Assembly: GCF_003576645.1 (NCBI RefSeq)
Contig: NC_044925.1
Span: 2,991,893-3,055,892, forward strand
Length of the DNA: 64,000 bases
Reading direction: 5' to 3'
From: Ipomoea triloba
Taxonomy: Eukaryota > Streptophyta > Magnoliopsida > Solanales > Convolvulaceae
The position numbers and the translations under genes are program-made. Each line of letters starts with the position of its first letter. The stretch's first letter is position 1. Of the stretch, positions 1-11,455 are shown in pieces. A model generated the notes under the pieces. It was given only the letters and a program-made list of their open reading frames with translations. It was not told the DNA's origin and ran no database searches.

Positions 1-559
1 ATCATAAAAATCACTCAGCTGACCGGTAACAATCACCCCATTTGGTCTGGATGCGCCTGGTCAAGTCAACCACTCGATGATTCGTATGTGCTACCTTCCT
101 CATCCCCAGCCGTGAAGAACTTGATTGGTCCGTCAACTATTACTTGACCGAGGTATCACCAAGGGAAGACCCATCTCCAAACCATGGAAAAGATGTGAAC
201 AAAATCCGCTAAACGATCCATTGCTCGACGATCGGAAATAAACAAGACAAACCCGTCTTTAATGATTCGACGATCGGAAATAAACAAGACAAACCCGTCT
301 TTAATGATTATGCTTTTGGTTGTACTCTTTTTCCCTTAGCTAGGTTTTTTCCCATAGGGTTTTTTCTTAGTCTAAGGTTTTTAACGAGGCAACCCGCGTA
401 AGTCACGCCCCTCCTGCTCAAATCAAACTTGAGGGGTTCATCATGGATTATCAAGGCATTCAAGCCAGGGAGACTTAGCTCGCAACAAGTTAGCCGCCTG
501 GAGCACATTCTACTTCTCGAACCTGACGACTCTCGCAGATTCAAGAAGTGGGGGACTTG
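1..559 (+). mobile_element. LTR retrotransposon, 3' internal remnant
   Basis: Non-coding 3' end of an LTR retrotransposon cut by the window edge. A purine-rich tract at about 545-555 (AAGTGGGGGA) lies just before the LTR start, as expected for the plus-strand primer. The T-rich stretch at 310-400, followed by an AACGAGGCA motif, resembles the untranslated region that often follows polyprotein genes in plant elements. I see no intact polyprotein frame, so the superfamily is unassigned. Confidence 0.5.
226..309. repeat. 42-bp tandem duplication
   Basis: Two adjacent identical copies of a 42-bp unit beginning CGACGATCGG (226-267 and 268-309). It lies inside the retrotransposon remnant and may be slippage or an assembly artefact. 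Confidence 0.85.
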
Positions 560-1121
560 TGATGGGTAAATATGCACATGTATTAGTCGGTCCGTAAATC
601 ACCTGTCCGTCGGTCACCCAACCTGTCCGTCAACGGTCACCCGGTCCGTCGGCCGCATGATCGGAAGCAACACACCTTGTGGATTGGAGGCTCACGAGCG
701 CAACAGTTGCTTGATGTGACGACCGACAACTTTTCGGGAATAAGGGATCCGTGTTTTCATCACCTCGAGTAACTCAACCACTTCGAGCAAACCGATGCGC
801 ATTTTGCGGAGTGACAGCCCATATGCCCTCCACTTGTATGAGACACCATGTGCATAGTGAATCCACTTTGTATAAATAGGGGTCATTCCCCTCACTGGGG
901 GGGGACTCATCAGTACTACACTAATACACTTGCGATTTGCCGATTGTCTTTCTCCTGCTTACTCTTTATCACTGTTCGTCACCCGTAGAGCGATATAGCT
1001 TCGAACCGCTCAGTCGTTGACCGGTAGACCGACCGTCTGACCGGCCGAGCGACATTCTTCACTACACGTAACACACGAATCCGTAGCGTAATCGTAGACC
1101 CCGTTTACATTTACGCTATCA
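560..1121 (+). mobile_element. 3' LTR of a retrotransposon
   Basis: About 562 bp bounded by TGAT...ATCA and preceded by a polypurine tract. A TATA box (TATAAATAGG, about 871-880) sits in the position of a U3 promoter, followed by a C/T-rich R/U5-like stretch. The 5' LTR is outside the window, so the target-site duplication cannot be checked and the 3' boundary is inferred. Confidence 0.5.
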
Positions 1122-1548
1122 CTAAGGTTGCCATTTAATAAGTGTAATTCTTCTCATGTGTGATTGAAGTGAAGTTTACCTAGCGTATTTTACACTTACC
1201 TGAGTAGTGATTGCAATTTCCTTCCTAGCCAAAAAAAAAAAAAAGGAAAGAAATAAATGTAGAGTGTTAAAGGCTAATAGTACAGAACTCTCATATCTTC
1301 CTTCTCTCAATCCCCAGAATCCCTCAACCAGATCAAGATTGAAACTTGAAAGAGTATAAATTGATAGAAATTTCCAAAACTATATCATCATTCACTATTC
1401 CAATTTCCTTTACCATGTGAGCTTGAACACCAATCCATTCAACATTTAACAATTGAATACTATCTCCAAAGATGAAGCAGAAAACAAACAAGCAAAATCT
1501 AAACTGGAAAACTGCAAAACAAAAAAAATACAATAATGGAACAAAAAC
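1122..1548. other. spacer and probable 3' UTR of phosphatase gene
   Basis: No gene is recognised. The part next to 1549 should hold the 3' UTR of the minus-strand phosphatase gene. A short poly-A run lies at about 1230-1243. Confidence 0.4.
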
Positions 1549-2439
1549 CTATACTTCCACATCCTTGAATTCCTCTTCTGCTACAAAACCCTTCACTGCA
1601 TCTCTCATATCTTCAACCCCATCACACCCATCAAAGAACTCCATTAGCCTCTTCAGCTCCCCATCCTCCATATCATTTGTAAAGGCCCTGATTGGGATCG
1701 CATTTCTGGGCTGGAAAATGTACGAATTCGGGTTATCGTCGACGATCACAATCCTCTTCATATCACGCCCCAACTCCGATAAGTCTTTCACAAATCTGCC
1801 GTCCACTTCCTTGCAAGAATCTCTGTATAATCTGTGTGAAATCAAACCCTTTTTGTCCAGTCTATCCAAAACCAGAGACGCATATTCCTTTATCCCGGCC
1901 GTGAACACCACAATCTCGAATTTCTTGCTTAGGGTTTCCAGAAATTCATCCACGAATGGCCTTTTTAACACGAAGAATTCCACGATTTCCCCGTCGATCA
2001 CCGGCCGGACGACGAAATCGTAGTTTTCCGGCGGGGGGTTGGGCTGGGAATGGACCAGGGTTTCGTCTAAATCAAGAAAGATGGTTTTTTTATCCGGGGA
2101 GGGTATCGGGGGAAGGGATTTCTCTTTCTCGTCTTTGAACAGGGATCGCCGGAGATCGGGCCCCGGGGCGTCGGAGACTTTTTCGAGGATGTGATAGCCG
2201 CGTTTTCTGGGGGTTTTCTTGGGGGTTCCGGAAATGCAGGCGAGCTTGGAGAAGATCTTGACGAGGCGGCCGCGGCAGGTGTAGAAGGACTTGTTGATGG
2301 AAGCTACCACGACGGAGGAGACGGTGGCGGCCGCCGCCGACGGGTTCTTGATTGGGGACTTTTTCCGGCCGCGCCGGAGATGATTCTTGTGAGCCCTGAT
2401 GGACTTCGTCGGGGTTTTCTTGAAAACCTTGGCCACCAT
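1549..2439 (-). CDS. CTD small phosphatase-like (SCP1/FCP1-type HAD phosphatase)
   Basis: Intronless 296-residue protein. It carries the HAD/FCP1 signature DLDETLVHS, with the nucleophile and acid/base aspartates at D123 and D125, then the VVFTAG motif (threonine of motif II) and IVIVDDNPNSY, whose DD pair binds Mg2+. This is the small CTD-phosphatase fold, which removes phosphate from serines, classically in the RNA polymerase II C-terminal repeat; the plant substrate is not known from sequence. The first ~90 residues are very basic (many K/R and TPKK/SPIK motifs), which suggests nuclear targeting or nucleic-acid contact. No membrane segment is visible. The start is the first ATG of the frame, and a GA repeat lies about 50 bp upstream in the probable 5' UTR. 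A large antisense frame over it is a shadow. Confidence 0.93.
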   Translation of the reverse strand: MVAKVFKKTPTKSIRAHKNHLRRGRKKSPIKNPSAAAATVSSVVVASINKSFYTCRGRLVKIFSKLACISGTPKKTPRKRGYHILEKVSDAPGPDLRRSLFKDEKEKSLPPIPSPDKKTIFLDLDETLVHSQPNPPPENYDFVVRPVIDGEIVEFFVLKRPFVDEFLETLSKKFEIVVFTAGIKEYASLVLDRLDKKGLISHRLYRDSCKEVDGRFVKDLSELGRDMKRIVIVDDNPNSYIFQPRNAIPIRAFTNDMEDGELKRLMEFFDGCDGVEDMRDAVKGFVAEEEFKDVEV

Positions 2440-2490
2440 TTTTCTGGGCTTTGCAGAGATTTGCAGAGAAATACGAAAGATTTGGGCTTT

Positions 2491-2514
2491 TGAGAGAGAG
2501 AGAGAGAGAGAGAG
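2491..2514. repeat. (GA)n microsatellite in phosphatase 5' leader
   Basis: About 12 GA units lie just upstream of the phosphatase start, so they read as CT on the coding strand. CT-rich tracts are common in plant 5' UTRs and core promoters. Confidence 0.85.
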
Positions 2515-3131
2515 GGGTTTGTGAGAAGCGGTTTTAGTGAGTGTTTGTTGATTTTGAAATTAGGTTTGGTGGCAACGGTCGACTGCTATGGGTTGTAAAT
2601 TTAGAATGTAGATGAACGTTATATGTTGGAGAGTGGATAAGTTCAAAATCTCATGGCGGGGCTGTCTTCAACCTTTTGTATTTCACTCACCTAAATTATT
2701 CACTATTTTCGTTTTTTAGAAAAATGTCAAATCAACTCCTAAGTCAATCAGATAATACAATTGGTCATCTTAAGTAAATAAAAATGTTTCGTTTAAATCG
2801 CCTAAACCGATAAAATAAGTCAATTAAGTCTATTTGTTCCCAACTCAATTGGTAAATGCTTACTTATCGTCAACGTGGATAATTTAAACACTATTATCCT
2901 AAGTGGATTTCTTTCTAAAAATTAAAAAAAAAAAATTCGAACACACCACCTATCCCATGTGCAAATTAAACCCTATCTCTCTTCGATCTCTTCACTCTTA
3001 TTTTCTCTCAACTTAAAACATATCCATATGCAAATTAAAAATCTTCGACCTCTTCACTCTTATTTTCTCTCAACTTACAACATATAATCTCTCATATTTT
3101 TCTTGCATTCTAGAGTTAGTCAAACTTGTTA
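2515..3131. other. promoter side of phosphatase gene; otherwise featureless
   Basis: AT-rich DNA upstream of the minus-strand phosphatase. A stretch containing AATCTTCGAC / TCTTCACTCTTATTTTCTCTC occurs twice (about 2980-3015 and 3045-3075). No coding frame is supported. Confidence 0.4.
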
Positions 3132-3387
3132 CTCCCACTGTCTCATTTTATCTGTCTTACTTACTATTCATTGGTCAAACCAACCATTCCTCTTTGTTTA
3201 TTTTCTTTATTATTTTTTTACTTGTTTTTAAATTTAATTTTTTGTTTAATAGTACTTTTAGTGTAGTTTCTAAATATATAAATTTTGTATATTAATACTA
3301 AACTTAATATTATAAAAAATTGAATTAAAAATAACTTCAGTCAATCCTCGTTAACCGAACCAGACACATAAAATAGGACGAAATGAG
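3132..3387. mobile_element. Stowaway-like MITE, copy 1
   Basis: A 256-bp element with terminal inverted repeats (CTCCCACTGTCTCATTTTAT at the left; the right end reads as its complement) flanked by TA on both sides (3130-3131, 3388-3389). It closely matches copies at 59675 and 61830. TIR type and TA target fit Tc1/mariner-derived Stowaway MITEs. Confidence 0.85.
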
Positions 3388-3561
3388 TATTTATTAAACA
3401 CAGCTTGATTTTTTTGAATAAATAAATGTTTACATTAGCCACCGAACTACATGCAAACATGCAATTGAGCAATCCAACTAAAAAAAGTATAATTATCTCA
3501 TTAAACTGTCTAAAATTATACAATTTTATCAAATTTAACATGTTCCTCTTGTTATTGCTAA

Positions 3562-3942
3562 GGGCATCCCCATCTGTGAAGAATTGGGGGATCATGTCAG
3601 TTAATTATCTTCACTTTGATTCAATGCATTAGTGTGGAGGCAAAAATTAAAGCAGATCATTCTCCTGCAAAATAGAGAATAATGTCAGAACATTAAAAAA
3701 AAAAAAAAATTACACCCAAACGCCGCGCGTCTGGGCGCAACATTGCGCCCCAGTGGGCGCGTGTTGCACACGCGCCCGCTGGGGTTGAACCATAATTTTA
3801 TTTAATTTTTTTTTTTTGTTTTGCTGTCATATTTTAATTGTTTTTTTCTTTTTTCTTTTTCTTCTTCCCATTTTCTCTTTCCTAATCACACTTACAAAAA
3901 CTCTTCAAGAACCGCGAAAAAACTCCACTGACAAGGATGCTC
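3562..3942. mobile_element. Tourist-like MITE, copy 1
   Basis: A 381-bp element starting GGGCATCCCC and ending GGATGCTC, with a TAA duplication on both sides (3559-3561, 3943-3945), as for PIF/Harbinger-derived MITEs. Related copies are at 6640 and 36497. This copy has a GC-rich, self-complementary core at 3720-3784 that stands out from the AT-rich surroundings. Confidence 0.75.
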
Positions 3943-3945
3943 TAA

Positions 3946-4997
3946 CATGTCAATCATTCTATTAAAAAATATCTTTTAAAAATTTATTTTAATAATTTTA
4001 AATAAAATAAAATTATTTTTTAAGAAAGAAAAAAGGAAAAACCCACCCCCACCCCGTATTCGTCTCCGGCCTACAGACGAAGATGGGGAGGGGAGGGGTT
4101 TTCGTTTTTTTATTTTGTTTTATTTTATTTAAAAGTATTATATCAGTTATAAAATAATATGTAGTACTTTTTAAACAAGATAACAACAGGAACAAGTCGA
4201 AGATGGGAGGGGAGGGTTTTTCTTTGTTCTTCATTTGGTTGATAAAGTAGCTATGAACAAATATTACATTGTAACAGAGTCAATAGTACTAAAAAAAAAA
4301 AACAAGAGGAACAAGTCGAATTGCACAATTTTGGAAAGTTCTTTAGGAATCTAATTACATTTTTAGTTGGATAGTCTAATTATACTTTTGCGATGATTCG
4401 GTGACTAATTTGAACACTTTTCCTAGAATCTATTATCTATATTTCACACTATATTTATATATCATCACGAATTTAAAATTTGACATATAAAAGAATACCG
4501 GTTAGGATAAAAATGCAATCTGATATCACATATACAAACTATGAACATAAGCCACGCATGATAATCAAGGGTGACGTACTATATTGCCCAAGGAGAAAGT
4601 TAAATAACATTATATGAATAGGAGGTCCCTCTGTCAAAATGATTAACTTGTAAGCCAACTCACTAATAATTTTCTTTTTTAGATGAAAAATAAAATTGCA
4701 ACTCAAAAAAGCCAACAATTAGTCCAGATTCGCCACTGTCTTAAGTTTGTAACACCATATTTCATCCAAGTTCTCTTTTAACTAAAAATAAAATTATAAA
4801 TTTATAAGAGTTCAATAAAATCTAAAAATACTAAAACAAATTTAATATAAAGTTTTGGATTTCTTGTTTTTTTTTTTTTTAATATGTTAGGCCAACCCAT
4901 AGGCCTGAATAGGCCAACCCATTAAAGATGAACCACTTAATTCCCAACCCAATATAATTATATGGTGGGGGTAGCCCAATCGGACTACCCTATTTTG
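3946..4997. other. gene-free AT-rich stretch
   Basis: No gene recognised. A short G-rich sequence (GAAGATGGGGAGGGGAGGGG) at about 4079 recurs in slightly changed form at about 4200. Long T and A runs are present. Confidence 0.4.
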
Positions 4998-5975
4998 GGC
5001 AATTTATATAGTGGACTCTGGTCCAATATATAAAATTTGATTTCATAAAATACAGAATTTGTATTCATAATGTACAGAATTTATGTTCATAACACATATA
5101 CACATTAATATGGTATAATGAACATAACTTAAACACTTAACATAACCACATAATTCATGTCCATTATATCGTATTTATGTGTGTATTATGAACATTAATA
5201 TTGTGCATGAACATGAATTCTGTACATTATGAAATCAAATTATGTGTATTGAATCAATGTCCAAAAGTGTACTGTGGGTCTTGGTCCACGATATGAGTAT
5301 ATGACGATCGCCTATTTTGGGCAAATTATACCAATTGCTATACCATGGATCAGAGGTGGACCATGGTCCTAAATTATGTATTTTTAGTATTTGGAATTGT
5401 GAACTTTTAGAATATAAATTGTGTTTCTAAGTTTTAGAGATTTGTTAATACAATACATGGTCATCACAAATGGTGAGTTTTTAAAAGGAAAATTGTGAAC
5501 ATTTAGTATATGTGCAAATTATGTATCTTTGGATCTGGATCCATAGAATAATTTGCTCAAATTATACCATGGACCAAGTCAACCTTATATTATGAGGCAA
5601 ATTATTCTGTGGACCCACGTCCAAAATACACAATTTACAAACTGAATTTTCACACTTTGAATTGTATACATTCAGTATGTAAACACCGGGTCCATGGTAT
5701 AACTATTGATATTATAAATTGTGGTACAAAATGACATTCAGATTATGTGTCTGCAGTTAACATATTATGTGTTTGAAAATAAATTGAGCACATATAATAT
5801 GTTACTTACATGCACATAATATGTTAACTGTAATGTTAATTATGTGCCTTCAATTTATTAACAAGCATATAATTTATTAATTAAAAACACATAATATGTT
5901 AACTGCAAACACATAATTTCTGCAACATGGTCCACAATGTAATGTGGATCTTGGTCCATGATATAACAATTGGCT
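4998..5975. repeat. dispersed repeat cluster with GTGGACC/GGTCCAC ends
   Basis: Several AT-rich segments begin or end with words like CAAATTAT, GTGGACC and TTGGTCCA (about 5011, 5270, 5355, 5600, 5930). The piece at 5720-5970 (CAGATTATGTGTCTG then repeated CATATTATGTG) recurs at about 12820-13090. They look like related non-autonomous elements; the class is not determined. Confidence 0.5.
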
Positions 5976-6639
5976 ATTTTGACGGTTTAATTTTAATTAA
6001 TCTTATCATGTAATTTGGGGTTATTATAAAAGAAAATAAATTAAAGGATCCAATTTATAGCTTAAGAAATGTAGTTTAGTGGGAATTGAATTTAGCTAAT
6101 GATGTCTAAGTCAATTGGTTTCGAGAACCATTGATTAAAAAAACGGGTAATAGATTCCGTTCTCATTGAAACATTCATGAAAATCAAATATTGTGTTATA
6201 GTATCTATAAACCTCTCATATCATGAAAATCATGAAATGACATTCTATGTCAACTCACCGCATATTCTTGACTTTAAGAATCTTATTCTAGAGGAGTAAC
6301 AAAATCAAAGGCAGCATTAATGCTTGCATGACTATTAGCTAAGAATCTAAGTTCAACTTCCACCATATCATAGGCAGTTAATGGAGTAATCATACCCAAC
6401 TCACACCTTTGGAAAGGGTCAAAAACATTTTGAAAATGGTGATTTAATAAGTGGAATATAATTCCCGTACTAGAAGTTAATGTGTTCGATTCTTACTAAG
6501 ACTTTCTTGGTCGAGCACGTTGTATGGGGTCTTTCCAATGTGATATACCTCTCATGTGTGATTTACGGGCTATTACACAGGAGTTGAATTTATCATGTAC
6601 ACACTCTTAAATAATGATGGCAAAAAAACATGAAAGATA
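5976..6639. other. gene-free; SINE-like segment near 6460-6600
   Basis: No gene. At about 6480-6494 the string GTGTTCGATTCTTAC resembles a tRNA B box and is followed by a tail similar to the one at 33300-33370, which suggests a decayed SINE. Confidence 0.3.
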
Positions 6640-7006
6640 GAGCATCCCAATAGGGGGATTTTGCAGGTGCGAATCTGAGGTGAAAGGGAGATAATAAATT
6701 TGATATTTACATAGACCTTGATTTTTGTTAGGTACGTGGGTCCCACCGCAATCAACAAAACTCTTCCTGGTGCACGTAATGTGCATTAGGCGTGTCCAAT
6801 CTGGCACGTGGACTCCACGCGTTCGCTAGGCGCATTATCTTAACACTTTTCTCTTCTTCTTTTTTTTTTTTTAAAAAAAAAAATTATTTTTTCAGATTTT
6901 GTTTTACTTTTATTTTTCCTTTTTTCAATTTCCTTCTCCCTCATTTTTTTCTTTCCAAGTCACACTTATAAAAACTCATCAAAATCTACAACTATTGGAG
7001 ATGCTC
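6640..7006. mobile_element. Tourist-like MITE, copy 2
   Basis: Starts GAGCATCCC and ends GAGATGCTC. Internal T-rich and TTCCTTCTCC stretches and the terminal words match the copies at 3562 and 36497. The flanking duplication is not clean here. Confidence 0.6.
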
Positions 7007-9129
7007 GTAAATGTGATTTCTTCACACTGTAGAAGCAAATTTAATTTAATAAAGGGCGGGGGTAGCTAGCTAGTGCATAGTATGAATCATCCACTATATC
7101 TCCATGAATCATGCTAAAAGACCAAGACTTTTATCATTCCAATCCAATACAGTTCTATACATATATACTGTTATTATTATATATTTAATATACATATAGG
7201 AAGAATGTGAACATCTTGAAATTAAACATAAAGGCTAAGGCTGCACCAACAAGAACACATGGGATTGGATGGGTAAATTAAAAGCAAATTAAAAACAGTT
7301 GAAATTTATGTAGTATGCATATGGTGGTTGGAAATATGGAAAGGGCATTATATATGTTTGACCAAGTCATATGCTTACATGTACTTAATTGGTCCTCCAT
7401 GTTGTACTGTGGATAATGGGTGTTAATTATATAGATTTATGCATGCGAGTTGAAATATTTTTGCTCCTTTTTGCATGCGCATGTAAATGAAGAGATCCAC
7501 CTTGTGATTATAGAGTTAATATAAATTTTTTTTTAAATGGACTCTTTTGACTATTTTGAAATATCAAAATTAGTTTTAACGCCTATAACAAGAGAGGTTG
7601 GAATGACGGTAGTCCAAAAAGTTACGTATAATTTTTGAAAAAGTTAATTACCGAATAATCTATTGACTATAGTTAAATTACTAATTTGGTCCTTAACTAT
7701 TTTTTGACTAATTAAGTCCCTTAACTTTAAAAATCTTAACTAATTTGATCATCCGTTTGTTTTGTCGTTAGACATTCATTAACTCAGGACTAAATTGATC
7801 ATTTCGACATAGTCAAGGGACCATTTCAGTAATTTATTTTTCGGAGAAAATGGTGCATATGATGGCCAAAATGACTTTTATTATTTTTATTATCATTAAC
7901 TTCAATGACTAATTAAACTAGTAAGGCCTCAGTCAAAACATGTTTTGCTTCTTGTTGTGATGATTAGTTGTAGCATTATGGGAGACTGCGCAATATTGAG
8001 TGGTTGATTCATTTATTAATAGTGGACAGGGGATATTAATTATGACGATTGTGTAAGTGCCACCGGTGGGTTTGGCCACTAAATTGTAAAGGCCGGGTAG
8101 GTTTTTAAATATGATTTATTTACAATCGAGTTAAAGGATAATTCAACTGACATAATAATTGGAATAGTGTATTTAATTTTTAAAGGTCAATTAACTTATA
8201 CTCAATCCAAACTCAACAAGTTATAAGAATTACTAAACAACTTGCTTAAAATTGCAGCACAACAACGATATCATCATACAAGAAAGATAAAACACATTAG
8301 GAAGAATTAAATTAATAACCTATTAACATTTTAAGACGATAATCATGTTTCACTCACGTTGCCACTTTTGAGGCAAGTAGTATATATGCTTTCATCATGC
8401 ACATGTAACATATCACAATACCAGTGCATCACTAGCTTAGGTTGTTGTCATTAGGTATATATAGTATTATATACTCCAATTACTTGGTTGATGTCCATAA
8501 TTAGTCAATGCTAACAGAATTTAATTAAAGGGAGTGGAATTTCTTTCTTAAAGATCTACAATTTTTCTTGCTACTTTTATTACGGACTTTAGACAAGTCA
8601 TCTCTACATCTTTTTTTAATATATTATTTTAATTGAATTTGAATTTAATAGGAAATAAGAAAGCGAAAATAGTCAAACCTAAAATGAACTATTCTCATGC
8701 CTATACCTCTTCTTTAAAAAAAAATTATTTATAAAAATGATGTTCACATTAAATATTTGTTACTAAATAATTAATATTGCTTTCAATGAGAGTAAAATTT
8801 CTAATTATTAAGGCTATATTTGACAAACTTAACTAAAAAGTTAGTCGAAAGTTGAAAAATTAGAAGCTAAAAGTTGACAAGTTAGAAGCTAAAAATTGAA
8901 AAATTGAGCGTAGTTAAACTAGCTTATTATGAATAAAAGCGTTTAGTAAAATTATTCGTTGGATATGTTGTTAAAAGTAAAAACGTTAACAAAAAGAAAA
9001 AGAAAAAGAAAAAGATGACTTGTTTTAGTGTTGTTGTTAGTAAAAATTAACACATGCTCTGAAGACACGTAAAGTCATACTATTTACAATGAGAGAGAAT
9101 AGAAAACTCATACAAAAGAAAGAAGAAAA
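7007..9129. other. gene-free AT-rich stretch
   Basis: No supported gene. Segments at 7640-7850 (TTTGGTCC / AAGGGACC words in inverted orientation) and 8812-9000 (TTTGACAAACTTAACTAAAA) look like decayed inverted-repeat elements, but clear boundaries could not be found. Confidence 0.35.
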
Positions 9130-9149
9130 ATGAAAAAAAAAAAAAAAAN

Positions 9150-9187
<38 letters not shown>

Positions 9188-9241
9188 CCCAAAAGCACTA
9201 AATATTCAAAAATATGTAAAACGAAAAAAAAAAAAAAAAAA
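9130..9241. repeat. poly-A tracts with an ambiguous base
   Basis: About 50 A residues containing one n, then a second A run at about 9222-9241. The n marks an uncertain base call at a homopolymer. Confidence 0.8.
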
Positions 9242-11186
9242 GAGAGGAGAAAATCGAGTTGGGGATACTATTACATATTATTGTTGAAAAGAGAATTTCA
9301 GTAAATATTGAAAATGAGGAGAAAAGGGGGGTGAAAAAACTTTTTGAGAAAATTAATTCGGGTCACCCGAAGGTCGAATCAATTAACCCACTAATTAAAG
9401 GATATGGATGTAAAATAATACAATGTTTGGAAGGGAGAAAACATAGGTCTTGATTATTGTTTTAACTCAAAGTGTACAACCAGCTCGAAAGCACAGTAAT
9501 AGACACCAAAAGACTAAAAGGTTTAATTTGTAGCATGAGTTTGAATGGAAAACAAACCACTTGAACGAAGAATGTGCATTGTGTGTTAACTAGTTCAATC
9601 AAGTGGTATGTAAAAATGCAAGGAATGTAAAGTGTAGAAATTAAAGAGTAGAGAGAGAGATTTTTATAGAGCAATGGTTTGACAATTGCCTACTCCACTG
9701 TTTTTTTTTAATGTACAAGGAGAATTTCACTAGTATTTCGTGCACAAATACAAGTGAAAAAGCCACACGGTGTATCCACCAAAAACACGTGCTTTTGATT
9801 GTAGATGGTGTTCCTTCGACCAAATATCCCCTATGTTTTTCAACACTTGATCTTCACTCTAAGGGTCAGCCACAAAGTCGACTTGAGTGAAAAATATACA
9901 ACCACAATCTTCAAAAGCTGAGATTGTTTGTTGTTGATTCCTCAAACTAGTGGACTATGAACTTAGAAGTTCACGGTGAAGTTCAGGTAGTTGCACTAGA
10001 TATGAGCAAAATGGGGTAACTTTTTTGAGCTTCGGCCAATCTTCTAAGAATCTTCGAATTTGTCCATTACCCCCAATGCAATAGGTATCCAAATCTGTCA
10101 CTATCTCCAACGTGCTACAATTGTACTGCTTGTTTTCTTGCATAATAACTTTTGTCCTTTTTCTTAGAGTTAGCACAAATTGAAAAAGAACGTGCAACAT
10201 CTATTACTTCTTCATCAACGGCTGAGATAAATCCAAGTGTCTTCATCATAAATCATCTTAGACACAACTGATTTGCGTTGGAAACCCCCATTGGTGAAAT
10301 GCCTTTAACTTAAGACTCTTCTTACAGTTAGGAATCCAACTAGTCATAGTTAGTTGTTCCGCTTCTGCTTGAGCTTCTCTGTTGATCCGCAGTTCACTGG
10401 TTCACTGTTTTCAACTCCGTTGCTTTATTGTAGTAGACATTTTGGCAACAACCAGTTGAACAGCTAGTCTGAACATACTCAAGCTGATTTACAAGAAAAC
10501 ACTAAGTATTTGACCTGGACTAAAGATAAAAGAGTTGGGGTATCTGATCTAAAGTCCTAATACAATCATAGCATCATCAAAATTTAAGTACAATGATATC
10601 GTAACAATTTTTTCCATCAATTTTAATTGCAAATGTGGAAATGTGTCATTTAAAAAAATAATGAAGAAAAAAAATAAAATATGAGATTATTTTAAACACA
10701 ATTAAGGTAACGTTTTAAAGTAAATTATTATTTTAAACTCTTTTTATGTACTAAATAGAGCTATAAACAAATTAACAGTTTATTTATAAGCCTTGTTTGG
10801 GACTTAGTTATTTAGGGGAAAGCCTAATTGCCTAAACCCTAAACTCAAACAAGTTTTGTCAAATAGAATAATTTAATTATTAACAAATTAAATTTTTTTA
10901 TTACAAATTAATTATATAAAAGAATATCGTCATACATATTGTATTTATTATAGATAAAATGATTAAATAGGTCATTAACTATAAGTCAAAAATTAATTAA
11001 GTTCTTAAATTATAAAAAGTTGCAATTAGATACATCAACTTCTAATTTTTACACAATTGAGTTGATTAAGAGGTTACGATCAATTAACCGGTAAAAATAT
11101 ATTTTTAATTCAAAAAAATAATTAAGTTTCTTTTAAGAAGAAAAATCTTGAAAGTAATTTATAATCAAATAAATTAATTCAAAAAT
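9242..11186. other. unrecognised stretch, possible mobile-element remnant
   Basis: No family recognised. The interval 9690-10450 is less AT-rich than its flanks and holds a minus-strand open frame of 81 codons (9955-10200) that matches nothing I know. It could be a decayed retroelement segment. Confidence 0.25.
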
Positions 11187-11187
11187 C

Positions 11188-11455
11188 TTTTTTTTTTTGA
11201 AAAAAAAAACGAAGCAATTTATATTAAATCGCTGAAGAAAGCCGAAATACAATCAGGCGGGATAAACTCCCACACACCCAGGACAGAAGAGGAACCAGTC
11301 GCTTGTGCTAACACATGAGCTACATGATTCGCTGACCTATTGACATGGCGAACAGAGACGTTCGCAATGTCACTAGCAATCATTCGACATTGCTTAATAG
11401 GTAAACCAACATATGAGAAATCACTACATACAGAATTGAAATTAGAACACAATCT
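11188..11455 (-). mobile_element. LINE 3' fragment (RNase H-like C terminus)
   Basis: The minus-strand frame 11219-11452 contains VRHVNRSANHVAHVLAQA followed by VWEFIPPDCI and an early stop. This is the typical end of the RNase H-like domain (RVT_3) of plant LINE polyproteins. The frame is open only for the last 77 codons and is followed on the minus strand by an A-rich tail (complement of T runs at 11188-11200), as for a 5'-truncated LINE copy. It is not a host gene. Confidence 0.75.

Noticed and set aside
1472..2023. 183-codon plus-strand open frame
   Set aside because: It lies antisense to the phosphatase gene and matches no family; low-complexity S/T-rich shadow frame.
11219..11452. Minus-strand frame as a host gene
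   Set aside because: It is the C-terminal end of a LINE polyprotein with an A-rich tail.
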